NCBI RefSeq assembly: GCF_910596095.1
Contig: NC_056536.1
Location: forward strand, 14,712,791 to 14,776,790
DNA: 64,000 nt
Direction of reading: 5' to 3'
Source: Thunnus maccoyii
Taxonomy: Eukaryota > Chordata > Actinopteri > Scombriformes > Scombridae
Position 1 is the stretch's first letter; every line of letters starts with the position of its first letter. Shown here piece by piece: positions 1 to 13,680 of the stretch. The notes under the pieces are model-generated. The model was not told the origin of the DNA, ran no database searches, and saw only the letters and a list, made by a program, of their open reading frames with translations. The position numbers and the translations under genes were made by a program.

Positions 1-1332
1 CTCTGGCTGTTTTTCTTCCAACACAAAATCACTCACAACATACTCACATCTACGCATGTACAAATATTCACACATATTCACACACACACACACACACCTT
101 CTGGTCTTGCTCTCTCCCTCTCGCCTCTCCCTCCTCCATTTCTCCCTCGTCTCCATATTAAAATGCGTAGCTACCGGCTGCTAGCTGCAGTGTCAGCAAG
201 GGTGAATGGGGAAGGTAATTCATGCCGGGCTGTCACCCAGGCTGGAGGTGAGTGAGCACACATCTTCCCTGAGGAGACAGCCAGGAATGAGCCCAGCGGA
301 GGAGCTCAGAGGCATCAATAATCCAGCACCTCTCCCCGCACTAACGACAGCCTCACACAGGCTCATTAAATGCTGCCTGCTCCTTGTGCTGCCATATTTA
401 TACAGTTGGAGCTCAGATTGAGATGAATGGGGAGATCTCTGAACATGCGTCGTCCCTTAAGAGCACAGCCCCGCAGTTATAGGTGTGAATGAGTAATATT
501 ATTTGGTCAAAACCACATGTTTCACAGAGGACGATAATGCTTAATGAGATGCGATTCCTGCTCAGGGATGTCAGTTTTTTATGAAAGTCCTCGACATGTT
601 TACACCCATGAGCAGTTTGAGTATATTTTCCATAGAGCGCCTGCCAAGCCCTGCGGGACACGACTGTAAATAGGCTGTCACAGCTCTCACTGGGGCTCTG
701 TTAGGAAACCTAGGAGCACACAAACACACACTGTTACATCTACCCCCTGGAACATCATCTGCCACACCCTCTACCTCTATTTCAGTGTCTCACTGGCCTG
801 CTGCTGCTCTCCCAGTGGCTCTCTCCCTCTGTGTGTGTGGGCGAGTGTGTGAGTGGAGGCAGGTGTGCTGGAGTCAGGGCAGAGACATACCAGCTACTTC
901 ATCTATGTAATCAAGCCTCTACAAAAACACATTGACTCAGCTCTGCCACTTCCACGCTGCCAGATTGGAGCCTCTGCACCATTCAGTCTATGCTTCGAGC
1001 CCTTTTCATGCATCACCAGTTTTTGTTGTCACCCGTTTTTTCCGTGCCTAACCCTGTTTCCTGTTCCCTGCAGTTCTGTCTGCTCTGTCTCCGGCCCCTC
1101 GTCTAGTCTCGTCAGCACCCGCTTCCTTGCCCTGCTCTTCCCAGCTTCCAGCCCAGTCCTCAGCCCCAGTTTCCCAGCTCCCTGCTCAAGCCTCAGGTCC
1201 AGTTTCCCAGCTACCAGCTCAAACTTCCCCCAGGTCTGCATTTCCTTTCCCCAGCCTTCAAAATAAACACTATCATATGCCCGTCTCCTCGCCATGAGTG
1301 TCTGCACTTGGGTTCACCTGCTGCACCCTCAT

Positions 1333-1334
<2 letters not shown>

Positions 1335-1400
<66 letters not shown>
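1335..1400. repeat. (CA)n microsatellite
   Basis: About 33 uninterrupted CA units followed by GAGAGAAAAGAAA. Confidence 0.97.
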
Positions 1401-1403
<3 letters not shown>

Positions 1404-2314
1404 AGAAAAGAAAAATACAGCCACACTTCCAGCGACAAGTGCACAAACACAGACAAAAATAAACAGATATATGCATGCATATGAATCCACAGACATGCAC
1501 ATAGTGCGCATACCACTGTCTCAAAAACCTCTCCAGGCTTGATTTTGACTTGCTGGCTAACGGTTTTTATTTGAATTGGTTTTGAATTTTTTTTCATATA
1601 AACCCCAAATCTGTAATGAGTTTTCAACCCTCAGAGAAGCTTGTAATCCTGAAACTGTAGTCAAAAACACCCAAAATTTGAGTTTAAAGCTTATCCCCAC
1701 ACAGTGACAATATGCACACATGTTAACACCCAAAAACAAATGAATAAACAAGCTCATCTTTATTGACTACATCCATTTCCTAACCTTTAACCTCTGACCT
1801 AAACATGACCCCAATTCTAGCCTCAACCCTAAAAAATAGACGTGTTGAGAAGGGAGGTTAAGTACCACGCCCTCAATGGCGGATTCATTTAGAAACACAA
1901 ACTAACAACCAGTCATGCCTGCCAGACCACTGACAGGATACTGTCACAGTTCAAAATAGGTGTTTACATACACTGACCCCCAAAAATGGCCACCAGCTTC
2001 ATTCCTCCTCCCTGCATTGCCCCCTCAGGATAATTCTGTCGCGGGTATTCAAGGAATCTGTCTCAGGATAAGATAATCCAGGGACAGCTGCTCTCTAATT
2101 TTAAGTGGAGGGCCCGAGGATACGGGTGTCACAGGGAGAGTTGAGAGCTAGCGGACAGTAAAGTCGGTAAAAAAGATGCATGTTCCATGTGCAAGGCAGA
2201 ATCTCATTTTATTGGCTTCTCGGGCAAACTATTCTCAAGGGCCCTGAGGAGGTCAGGACCTGCTCTCAGGGCAAAGAGTGAGCTGATTGATTCACCCTGA
2301 CGATCTCATCTACT

Positions 2315-2328
2315 GTCGCTATGGCAAC
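2315..2328. promoter_or_regulatory. RFX X-box-like motif
   Basis: GTCGCTATGGCAAC, in intergenic DNA left of ctnnbip1. Confidence 0.3.
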
Positions 2329-2441
2329 AGCACCTGCAGACAGATAAAAGCACATGCAGTGACACCCCAGAACCACCTCGTGGGAGCGTGATTGAAGGGT
2401 GTGTATGTGTGTGAGGTGACTGTCAAATGAGAAAATACAAC

Positions 2442-2480
2442 TCTTGTGTGTGTGTGTGTATGTGTGTGTGTGTGTGTGTA
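2442..2480. repeat. (TG)n microsatellite
   Basis: TG repeats with a single TATG interruption near 2459. Confidence 0.9.
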
Positions 2481-3140
2481 GATGCCATTACTGTAGATGA
2501 CCAGCTGGTCAGACAGTCATTGGCCACTGATATCTGCATCATCATCTGACGATAACAGGTGTTGCCGTGTCTGTCATCAATTACACTGTTGCATAAGACC
2601 CAGTTGGTTCATTATTGTGCATCAGCATCAGTGTATTGATATTCTAAAATGCTTTGGCAGTGTCGATTCTCTTCCATTTGTGCCAATAAAGCTTTCTGGA
2701 ATTTGTATTGACATTTGCATTTGCAAATTCTTATGTGGAGGTTACACAGGGCGTGATAATGAGCAGCTCCAGAGGCTGGTGTGCAGCCACTATGCTTAAT
2801 GGTCTTTAAACAGGAAACTGTAGCGTGCTGTTGTGTAGATGACCTTGACCTCTGCTGCCCATGGCGGAGGGCAAATGAAAAGGGATTTAGATATCAGCTA
2901 GAGCTCAACAATAAAACCTTGTGTTTATGTTAAGAGTTAAAGAGGACTAACAGTAACAATATGGCTACTAAACTGCTGGTTTCAATGGTAGAAAATAAAA
3001 ATCCAGATCTTCAGGAAGTTGACATGGCATCTGTAAAATATTATGTAATATAAAGCAAAAGCTATGCAATAATTAACTCTTTTGTGAAGCTTACAACTTT
3101 TTTTGTGTGTTAAAGAGGTTTTGAAAGTTTTGAGGCTGTA

Positions 3141-3366
3141 CAGTAGGGCTGATTATTTTCATTATCAATTGATCTGTCAATTATTTTCTCAATTAATTAA
3201 TTATAATTAGTACAACCGCCACTATATACTATATATTACTAATACTACTATAATTTACAATAATAAAAATACACTATAAAAGACCAAGAATGTAAGACCA
3301 AGAAAAGCAATGAATTCCAATAATGACTTTCGATCTAATAATTGATTAATACTAGCAGCTCTACTG
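3141..3366. mobile_element. short inverted-repeat element, 'GGGCTG..TTATTTTCATTATC' family
   Basis: The left end CAGTAGGGCTGATTATTTTC and the right end, read inward, CAGTAGAGCTGCTAGTATTA are imperfect inverted repeats 226 bp apart. The family recurs in the window at 18015-18238, 32690-33010, 48565-48855 and 58730-58890. It has no coding capacity. Confidence 0.6.
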
Positions 3367-6300
3367 TTCGGTGCTTTGTGGTGTTGATATTATTGGATGC
3401 ATTATTTTGTCCGTTTTCTGCATGTGTAGTTGGAAATAATGAAAGCAGCAACCACAGCTACACTGGACAGTTTTTTTTTAGAGAACGATGAGAGCTTGTC
3501 GCTTATTCTTTTGGCTGTGATGTATTCTGGTCACCTGACGCTATGGTCAGTGGAAATGCAGGTTTCTCTTTCTCATCATCAGTAGATTTCTTAGTTTAAT
3601 TTCATACCATCAGTACAAAATGAATGGAAAGGAGACCTTGTTTGTGGTCTTATCTGTGACTGATACAAAACACTTACAGTACAAAAACAGGGTGGATTTT
3701 TCCTTTAATGAGTTTGTTGATGGTGCAGACACTAGTTTAATGTGCTAACCTGATGCTCAAAATACACTCACAATCCTACTGTTATGATGAAAGCTGGATT
3801 GCCAGCAGAGTAATGAATGCCCCAAAGACCCCAAGATCACTGTGTGACATTTAATTTGTGGCAATTTGATTAATTGCAAATTTGTGTGGTAATTTGCGCC
3901 ATTGAAGCACAATAACTTGAGGCCTTTTCTTGTAGCAGGGCCAGGATGTATTCAAGTATAAGGGCAGTGGTTCATTTCTGGAGCTCGAAGCAAATATAAC
4001 TAAACTACCCCTCAGCTAATTTTTGCCCCCGGGCACCATGGCAGGTTCATCCGGCCCTGGTTAAGAAGCAGGTAAATTCCACTGAGACAGTCAGCAGTGT
4101 TTCAGACATAATGATGGTTCACACTTTGGCCAATTCCACTAATTATGTCTTCTACCTCAGCTCTGGGCTGAACAAGGTCGGTCACTTTTCCTCAGCAGTC
4201 AGCAGTCAGCGACTGCTCTGAGCCAACAGTTACAATGTCAGAGCAGGCGTCAGGGTCCTATAGGCTACCGACAGACTGTAGTAGTGGCGTGATGGATGTT
4301 TGCTCTGCCAACTCCTGCAGAGAACGCTGAGTCATTCTATGCATTCCCAGCATTCAAGCTTCACTGCTCCAATTATTTATCTGGGGTCAAAGTCCACAAA
4401 TAGCTCAGCCCTCAGTGGTTCACAATATGTCACTTTATCCTGTGGTTTACTGGTCTGATGTGTTGGTTCGTCATGGGCAAAGCACTGTAATTGACAGTTC
4501 ATCCCCTTTTTGATATGTTAGATAACTACATTTCAGCTGAGGAAATGTAGTAAGGTTTCTACAAATAAGATTTGTCTGTCTATTAAACATATTGAGGCGG
4601 TTTCAGTGAACAGACTCCATCATCTACTGAGAAGAAAACAGAGTAATAAATATAGCTTTGAACTTGAGAGCTTGGAGTCTGTTTCATTAATCAACGCCAG
4701 AGCTGCTGCTGGCTGTGCATCTTTGTTTCCCTCCCCAACCTCCTCAAGGAAGAATTTTTTTTTTATCACTTTTAAAGGTTCAGCTTTTTAAAGTCCTCCA
4801 AGGACTGAAATCCCCGCTGTAGTGGGTTGGATGAAAGGAAGTTTGGAGAATTTTATCAGGTGGCTCTTTTAAAAAAAATCTCAACTCACTTTAGAAGAAA
4901 AAGAAAGTTGGAGGAAAAGAAACTCTCAGTGTTGAAAAGGACAAAACTTTATCAAAACAGAACATCAGACAAAGAAACTGAATTACTATTGTGAATTCCT
5001 ATCAGGCTTTCATGTTTGAGACACCACTGTAGTCGGCTGAACCACTTGTGTTATTGTTGTAGTTGGAAGTATAAATGGTTTCTGCAGCAACAGCAGTCAC
5101 TCCTGCTTATTTCAGTCAACATGATGCATGCAGCAAGAATCTATTTACTCAGAGAGCCAGTTATAGGCTGTCCTGATATTTTGAGGCGAGAGGGGAAACT
5201 TGTGCCTATGATTCATAAATAGTGATTACATTTATAACAGTTGGTATTATATTTTCACACGGTGTACAGTTTTGACATTCCCACAACTTACAGTTTGACG
5301 GACGTCATAATCACATAGAAATTCTACTCATAGGGGCTTAAAGATTTACAACATCCTAATGACTAGTTTCATATCCATTTTCTGCATGAATAGCTTGTAA
5401 ATGAAAGATTTCCTATAGTTTAGGTTATATAGGAGTCTAACCTAATAACACATTCTCCACTCAGAGACTCAACACTTTTGAATTCTTCCCACAATATTCT
5501 CCTGTTCACATGTGTTATATGCAGAAACCAGAGATGACATCTCCATACATTCTTTCCCACGCACTGTATCATGTACAGGAAATAAATCTAACTGGGTGGA
5601 AGCATCGGAGTGGGAATCCTGGAGGTGGACGGGTATGTTGATCCTGAGAGTTTATTGTGGAAATACACTTCTGTCAAAGTGATATCACAGCTAGAAAGAG
5701 CTTGAGCAGATGGCGGGAGTCAGTACGCCTTCAGGGGAGCAGTGGGCCATAGGATGAAGGAGGTGGGAAGCAGTTCTCTTGTGGCCAGTGGTTGATGAGT
5801 TTAAAGTGGGTTGTGTGGTTTTTTAATCACAAAAAAATGAGATGACTTTAACTCATAGGTGGTCCTCAGGGGTAAACCCACGACCCCACAGCAGCTAAAC
5901 CAACGTATGGCCCACATTCAGAGCCACCAGGTGCTGCAGGAATCTGGTGCTTCTCATAACTAAGAGGGTTTCTCTACAATGCAATGTGGACCAAAACATG
6001 GGTGGCAAAATACAGTGCTGCTCTACAGACCTTAAATGTTTTCAGAGGCATGCATCACAATGCCTTGTCCCAAATACAAAACATAAACTGTGCTTCAGTG
6101 CATTAAAGAAATATTAGTGGTGAGAGTCCCTCCACTGTCACCTCAGTTCTTCTACATGCTGTGCAGCCAAACATTGTTCAAATCCACAGAACTTGAATTT
6201 AAATTCAAGTGGAGGTCCAAATATTTACAATTATATCAAATATATTAGACTGAATTTTGGGGAAATTTGCATAAAATGATGCACAAGACATTTATTATAT

Positions 6301-7933
6301 ATTTCCATTTGATGGAATGATGCAGCTATAAAAACATGGAGTCTTGAAGGTTTCACTCGGTGCAAACATCATACAGTATCATCATCACCTTCAATGAACA
6401 GCTGGAACAAGCCAGTACAGAATATATTGTATCTGATACAGTCTGACAGTGTAAAATAAGATTATATTTTTCCAACCTTAATGCCACTTATGGGGAAATA
6501 CACTCAGACATAAGAAAAGATCTGTTTTTCACATAGAGCGAAGCTTCGGTACCTCAGGCTACACTTAAAAAATAATTTATCATACTGGATACTTGCATTT
6601 GAAACACACCATCATGGTGCATCCGAGGCTAACAGTGAAGCTCTGTCTGTAATTCATGAGCGGTACATTGCTGATGAGCTATGCTGCTGAGATGTCTGGG
6701 ACTGTACCACTCATCTGTCAATAGTCTCCTGTATTTTCTTAAATTAAAATAATATACTGAGCACAAGCAAAAGACTAGTCAAAGTTTGTTTTAGTAGGAT
6801 TTAAGAGGGGGAATCCAAAAAAACTAGAAAAGCTGAGCGTCTGATGCATAAAAGGAGGGGCAGGCCTGTTCCCTGCATGAAGAGAGCTTCAGAGGCTGCG
6901 AGCTGAAGGAACGGAGAGCAAATCTCATCTATTAGTCATGAGGTTTAGGGTGGACTAGAGTGTATCTGCAGAGCTTTGTGTAGGGCTGTGGGTGATTGTG
7001 CAGTGCTGCATTACACTGCCTGCATGCCTCTCCCTCCTCTTCTCTGGATTCCTGCTGGCTTCGCTTAATAATGTTGAGTCACAAGGTGGGAGGGAGAGTC
7101 ACCTCCCTCGCTCCTGGAGCTGCCGCGCTTATGATCCCGGCTCCCTTTTTTTGCTTTGAAGATGAAAGGTGGAGCTGATCACACTCATTTGAGCTGTGAA
7201 GTTATATCCTTCCTCTCAAATTTATGGGGCGGAGTGATTTCGGTGCCGGGTCAGGAGAGTCTCAAATAAGGCTTCCCCTCCAGTTATATTGATTTTAAAC
7301 TCTGTCAAGATGAGGTCATTATGAGTCAAAAGCTGTCACTCTCCCATTTTATTCATTCAGTTATATATATGTAAACACGAGGGCCCCTGTCTTGTGAAAA
7401 ATCTCCAAAGCTTCCTGTCCTGTTTTCAATTTCATGACAATGCATTTTTAGATGATCAAATTTGGAGATACATGGCAGACACACCAAATTCTGGTGGCGG
7501 AATAATGAATGTTTATATATTTATTCATTGGCCTAAAAATCAACCTATAAAATATCCACAAATGTAGAATATAACCTCCTGCAGGCTCCTCAAATAATAC
7601 CAGCGAGGACACGACCTCCATACAATATTTATACGAAATTTAACAGACAGGAAAAGATGTAGAGATGACAAAAAACAAAACTAACCATCAAATAAACAAA
7701 CAAAAGGTTTCTTCAACATTAAACACATGTAAAACAAATTCCCACAAATGATCATGATAAAAATGACTATTTTGACTGACTGCAGTTTTAGCTTAATCCA
7801 GACAAAGTTGCTATATATTCTTTAATTTGACTGTGGAACTATAATAATATAAACCTGAGCTTTTCTCTGCATAACCAGTGGACCCAAGCACAGAGTACTG
7901 ACTCAGAGGCAGATGATGTTTAACAGATTTATT

Positions 7934-8282
7934 GTAATGCACATCAAAAGAGGAGGGGATGACTGGGGATGGCTGGAGGAATGGAGATGGAGAGGCCGTG
8001 TGGTTGATGGAGGGTTGTGAGGGAGAATGAATAAGCAGGCAAACGAGCAGACAGGCAGACAGGCTGGCAGGGATCCTGAAGCACAGGAGACAAACAGGCG
8101 CTAATCAGTCGAAAACACGAGGAAACTAACTTGGTGAATATTAAAAAAAAAAATAGCAAAGTGAGGCGGAGTACAGCTATCACACTAGCAGAAGCAACAG
8201 TCTGGTGATGAGTGGGAGAGACGCCGGGGTACATATCCTGGAGAGGTGATGAGCTGATTGCAGGCAGGTGTGTAGGATCCAG

Positions 8283-8324
<42 letters not shown>

Positions 8325-8402
8325 GAGAGAGAGAGACAAACCAGGGACATGGAACACAGGAAAACACAAGTAATGCACTTCAAAAGGGGATGAGATGACT
8401 GG
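7934..8402. repeat. repeat-rich block bounded by a 33-bp direct repeat
   Basis: GTAATGCACATCAAAAGAGG.. at 7934-7966 recurs as GTAATGCACTTCAAAAGGGG.. at 8370-8402, with four mismatches. Between them lie purine-rich GACAGGCAGACAGGC repeats and a CA tract. It is probably a retroelement or satellite scar. No ORF is credible. Confidence 0.5.
8286..8322. repeat. (CA)n microsatellite
   Basis: About 18 CA units followed by AATGAGAGAGAGAGA. Confidence 0.95.
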
Positions 8403-11309
8403 ATGTGACAATAAGAGGATAATATCCTCCTGGTCATGTTTATATGTTAAACACCCTGAAGCCCCACAGAATCACACATACATAGTTTTCCAGTAGTTTT
8501 TTCAGAAAAAGAAGATAAATATTACGTGATTTTGTAAATATGGATGATGCACAAAGACCGAGTTTAAATTAACCACTTACTTGGAGGAAGATGGATGCTA
8601 TATGACACCGAAATAAAAACTAACCAACTGACAAACATGAGGAATGCAGATTCTTCCCCGCAGAGCACAACAGGTCACTGGATGGTTTGATGAGTGTGAG
8701 AAAGATCTCAACCTATTCAAACACCTGTGGGAGAGTCCTCTACAGTCCTCTAAACATCAAATGAGTGCACATCATTAGAAGAGATCAAGAGACTTGGAGC
8801 ATCTACAGTATACCAAGGAGCAGCTCATTGTGGACCAGCACCTCACTAAGACCTGTAGAGGACCTGGCTTTAGTTTCTTCTTGTCAGATAGTATGTGAGA
8901 ATGGTTCTGGATGTCTTAACTGGAGGTTTACATCTACTTTCTGTGCATCGATGGCTTGAATTACAGCCCTCGGCCTCTCTGTGTATGATCTCCTTTTTGT
9001 ATGCTTGGGTTTCTTTTAAACAGCATTATAAGGCATGTGAATTGGAGACAATAAAGCGGGTAAAAACAATAAATAAGGCATATTACTTGATGCCAGGATC
9101 ATTTACAGTAAACAATTAAAAGTGAAATTCACAACATGACCAAAGGCTCTCTGGCAAAACTTTGCAAACTGTGTCACAAAGTCAATAGAAATCTCTCAAA
9201 CCACTCAGGATAATCACTTCTCTGCTGTTCATCCGTATGTGCCGTCCTGTTTACGCCCAAATATGGCTTAATACGCTGCTTATGTGTCACCCTCCTCAAA
9301 GCTCCAAAGCTGTGTCGGAAGTAGCACATTTTGCCAAAGTTATGACTTTCTGATAAATACTGAACAAGTACATCATGCAGCAAGAGTTGTTTGAGAAGTT
9401 TCTGTTGACATTTTTGATACTTTTTTTTTTTCTGCCAAGAAAAGATCCAGAATCCATTGTTACAGCTCACCACGGGCACTTTTCTCTGTAAAAGAGTTTT
9501 ACATCCACGATTCAAGTCTAAAGGGAGTGAGGGTTTAATACTCAAAAGGTAGAATTAAAATGTCATTCGAACAAGACTTCACACTAGTAAAAGTGATCAT
9601 ACATCCTGCCGTTTCACCCTCTTGCTCTTAAACAGATGTTCTCAATGTGTGGACACTGAGGACAGTATACAGCAGATACAGTATGCTGTCCACTGTCCAG
9701 GCACACACACACAAACACAAACACACACACACACTGTTTGCACGGTTGCATAACGTGATGTGATAGTGCTGGTGGCAGTTATATCGGCTGGCTGGTGCAC
9801 AGACGGGCTGCTGTGTGCCAAGCTCTGGCTCTGATCTGTCTGACATCAGATAAACACAACGTCAAGGCTCAAGTGTGCAGTGAGAGAGGAAGCTTATGTT
9901 GTTGGAAGGAAGGTTGTGCTGCTCTCACATGCTGCACTTCAGCCTGCAGCAGACACTAATGAAGGCTGAACACCATTGTTTCTCCATGTGTCTGAGAGCT
10001 TGTACTCAAATAGTAATAATAATGAATGTCACCAAACTCTGCAAACAAAACCTGCTTCGTCATACCAATATCTATGGATAGAGTCGGGGGGTTTGAATAC
10101 CAAAACAAGTGTTCAGCTTGTTCTGGGGGAGAAAACAGACGTTTTAATGTCAGCAAATGACAGCTACCGTCTTAAAGTGGTGCATGAACACTGAAAAATT
10201 GGCCAACAGCTGGTGTGTTATTCCCAGAGCCGGCTCCCTCTAAATCGCAGGATTCTGATCTGTGCATCTGTGAACGATAGCATGGGAGAAGCGAGCAGAT
10301 GTTCATCATTAGCAGTGGAAAAACATGGAGCCTCGTTCCCAACTCGATGACCAGAGAGCACCGAATTCAAACATCTGTCTCAATTAACACCTGAGAGGAA
10401 AATGTACGAGGCTGTGACTGTTAACTGTTCGGTAACAAGGTAAACGGTGACAAGTACATAAAGTAGTTAAGATGTCACAGACGACAAAAGGTGTCACTGC
10501 TGTTACTGTCGATCTTTGTGGCAACTGTTAAGTGTCAGAAAGCTTGAGGTCTAGCAGGAAAACATGAAATAACAGAAAACAAGAGATGAACAAGTAACTT
10601 AACACCCCTTGGAAATCTGTTTTCTGACCTCCAGAGGTTTAACTCGCCTCACTGTAGTGATGTAAAGGTGTACTCCAGGACGCTGTGACATCACTGCTGG
10701 GCGTTAAAGGCGCAACTTTGCAGCAGTAATGCTACTGTAGGTGTGAGATGCGCTCAAAACCTTAAACCAGAGGAACAAACTCAAAATGTTGACAAAACAA
10801 TCTTCCCATCAAAGTCCACTTACTGGCTTGTTCTGGAGCTTTTGACACTGTCTTCATCACCAGGTGAAGTTGCTCCATTATTCAAAGTTTATGATGGTTT
10901 GGGGACGGTTTAGGAGAAATGATGTGCAGCTGTGTTTAAAACATGATGTAATGCAGCTTCCCCCCAACATATGTTTATGTGTAACATTTAAGTTAACTAT
11001 TCGCATATGACTGAATATAATCATTAAAGGTCAAGAGTGAACTGTTGAGCTCAACATATATGGAGATCTGTGTCTTAAAGTTTAGATCGCATCGCAAACT
11101 TATCTTTATATACAAACCACATTTTTTACTTATCAGACTGAACAAAAGAATAGTTTTCTTCTGAACATGCAGGTGATAAGAGGAACCACGATTGTACCCT
11201 TATTATGACTTTTCTCCCAGCATGCGGCCTTATCTGAAGACAAGCCGTCGTTCTGGGCTACAAGAATAACTTTCTCGTCTCTGAGCCTGCACGTCTGAAG
11301 GAGTTCATC

Positions 11310-11315
11310 TTTATT
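11310..11315 (-). terminator. candidate poly(A) signal AATAAA for ctnnbip1
   Basis: TTTATT on the plus strand reads AATAAA on the minus strand, about 3.1 kb after the ctnnbip1 stop. It is a common hexamer, so the support is weak without transcript ends. Confidence 0.35.
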
Positions 11316-11597
11316 ATAGAAAGAAGAAATAAACACTTGTTACTGTTTAAAATTTCTTTAATGGTTCAGTTGGTATAGGATTTGGAAGCTTTAGGTCAAG
11401 ACATGGTCAGCAGCCATACAAAACAAAACCAACTAATCAATGTCGACTGAGAGGAAAATAAAATAGATTAAAAAAAAGAAAAACTCAAAAAAAAAAAAAA
11501 AAAAAAAAAAAAGACAATTAGGCAACGTCAGGTCATCACAGTAAAAAGATACATCGATCCTAGTCAAACTCAGCATGCTGAAAATCAAATCCGGTAG

Positions 11598-11661
11598 CGC
11601 GCACACACACAATCTCACACACACACACACACACAATCAATCTCACACACACACACACAAT

Positions 11662-11710
<49 letters not shown>
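11598..11710. repeat. interrupted (CA)n array in the ctnnbip1 3' UTR region
   Basis: Four CA blocks separated by near-identical TCTCA, AATCAATCTCA and AATCAGTTTCA spacers. This suggests duplication of a CA-plus-spacer unit. Confidence 0.9.
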
Positions 11711-11712
<2 letters not shown>

Positions 11713-12975
11713 ACATTCATTCACAACTTGAATGAAGGCTGTAGAACAACCCTGATAAGTAAAATGTACAGTAAGACACCTTTTAGAGAAAAAAAAAAAA
11801 AAACAATGCATAGACAAATAAAGAATGTTTTAAAACAAAAGTAAACATTAAAAAGACAAATTTCTTTGTCATAGGCGGACAGCGTGACGGATCTGTTGGC
11901 CGTTTACATTGCGATGATTGCTGAGGACATTCAAATAGAAGTTATTGCGAACAAGATATAATGGATAACACTTTTTTTTTCTTTTCTTTTTCTTTTTTTT
12001 TTTTTTTTAACCCCGGAACACAAACGTCAAGAATGTACAAACAATGGTCACTGTGGCGAGGCTTCAAAGATCCTCGGCGCCACTTGAATGAACATTATAA
12101 ACCACGAGGCAGACATGCTTGGCTTTCAAAACATTACGTTACAATTATCTTTTAAGTTATACAAGTTAACAAACTGTACTTAAAACACATTAAATATTGA
12201 GCATGTCACTAGAAAAACATGTCGGTTGTTAACAAGTATTCATTCGAGCTATTCCAGTTGAGTCAATTAACGCAGAGAAGATAGATTTCTAAATCGCTGA
12301 AGGAATAAAAACATGATTACAAAGTTTTTTTTCCCCCCTTTGAACCAAACAAAGAATCTCTGCGCTAAATATCAAAATGTATTTTTTTTTGCAAATAACC
12401 CATTGATAATAGTGCAAGAGAAACAGTACAGTCAGAAATAGCAGACGGTTCTGATGTTTGGCTTCACGTGTGTTTAGTTACAGGTAGTTAAAAATTAGAG
12501 TTTGAAAGGATTTCTTAGTGTGAAAACAGAACCGCCGCCGCCGCGGGTAACGTTAAAGAGCGACTCATGTTACGCTTTTACTATCTACTGGTTCTCCGTC
12601 TTTAATGATGCGTTTGAGGAACAGGGAGTCAATTCAGTAAACAATAAATTACAACTACAGCTCGTCTCTTATCAAATTTCTTAATATGTTAATTTTATCT
12701 TACAGATAAAAAACAAAAGAAAAAAAAAATACAATTGGCACAATCAATTCATTATTGTATTTTCCCCGACTATCTGTACAATAAAAAAGGTTTTACATGT
12801 CACAAGAACCCAAAACCTGTGATTGTTTGGGGAGAATGTGTACACCTGTGTTTCATGTTTATGTGATTATGTCTGCTATAGTGTCTTTAAATTCATACGC
12901 TTTCCTCACGAGAAAAAAGCGTTGTTGCGCTCTCAACAGCCTATGGTTCAAAATAAAGCAGCAGAAGAACAAAGT

Positions 12976-13680
12976 GGGGCCTCATTTATAAAAAAAAAAA
13001 AACTGTGTGTAATGACGCATGAGGAGAAAACTGTGTACGCTCACCTTAACGCGATTTTCCATTCATAAATCACGCCGAACGTGTCACGAGCCTCGTTATC
13101 CTGCCCCGTTAACTCCCGTGATTACACAGGAATGATTAATGACGGGCCATGTTGTGAGTGTTAATACACACATCAATCAGCTTGTCATTCTAGTATTTGT
13201 ACGTGAAAACAGAAGTCAGATTGCAAAGTGTGAAAGTAAAAGCTGTTGCTGCAGATGCCGAATACTTTTTTTTGTGTTTTTGTTCATATTTCTGTTTGAT
13301 AGCAGCGGTGAACTCTGCATGATCAGAAAGCCGAATGATTCGGAGGTGAAAACATCAAGGTTGATGCCACAAACTGTGTTGCGGCTGCGTGTTTGTAAAG
13401 CAAAAGGGATAAAGATGAAGATCAGAGGTCACGGAGATCACTTGACCTCTCTGTGCTGGTTTTACTGATTATCTAACAGCAGATGAGACCACTAGAAGGT
13501 GATACAGATACGTAGGTCATAGTTTGATAAGAACATTTACCTTCATTTTATAACTTTGTTCGTCAGCGTTTGACTCCCAGTAGATGTGTAGACGCTCTCC
13601 GGAAACATCTGTAACTCTAAATCCCAACATCTGCGTGAGAAGCGGCATTCGCATTTTTCCTTGTTTATAAATGAGGCCCC
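12976..13680. mobile_element. MITE-like element with 17-bp terminal inverted repeats
   Basis: The left end GGGGCCTCATTTATAAA and the right end TTTATAAATGAGGCCCC are perfect inverted complements about 705 bp apart. No clear target-site duplication is seen (flanks ..ACAAAGT and TGGTGTG..). The 109-codon ORF inside (13139-13468) matches nothing I know, so the element looks non-autonomous. It lies inside the probable ctnnbip1 3' UTR. Confidence 0.8.

Larger units (their letters stand above)
1..11294. other. intergenic region left of ctnnbip1
   Basis: No gene is recognised. ORFs here lie in CA/TG tracts or lack splice support. Contents: microsatellites at 1335, 2442 and 8286, the inverted-repeat element at 3141, and the direct-repeat block at 7934. 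A pyrimidine-rich stretch at 1060-1270 ends in AATAAA and CTGCACTTGGGTTCACCTGC, which resembles a retroelement 3' end. Human synteny would put clstn1 on this side; none of its exons was found. Confidence 0.6.

Noticed and set aside
853..1266. 137-codon plus-strand ORF rich in Ser, Pro and Phe
   Set aside because: Pyrimidine-rich low-complexity DNA. The downstream AATAAA and tail look like a retroelement end rather than a gene.
1211..1627. ORFs through the (CA)n tract
   Set aside because: Repetitive CVCVCV/HTHTHT translation. An open frame is expected from a dinucleotide repeat.
7944..8411. 155-codon minus-strand ORF
   Set aside because: Runs through a CA tract and the direct-repeat block, with low-complexity translation.
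9174..9545. 123-codon minus-strand ORF with a poly-lysine run
   Set aside because: No family similarity I can recognise, no poly(A) signal or clear splice context. The lysines come from a T-run.
1..11000. clstn1 (calsyntenin) exons expected from human synteny
   Set aside because: No cadherin-like or LNS-domain coding segment was seen on either strand. Absence in this window does not prove absence from the locus.
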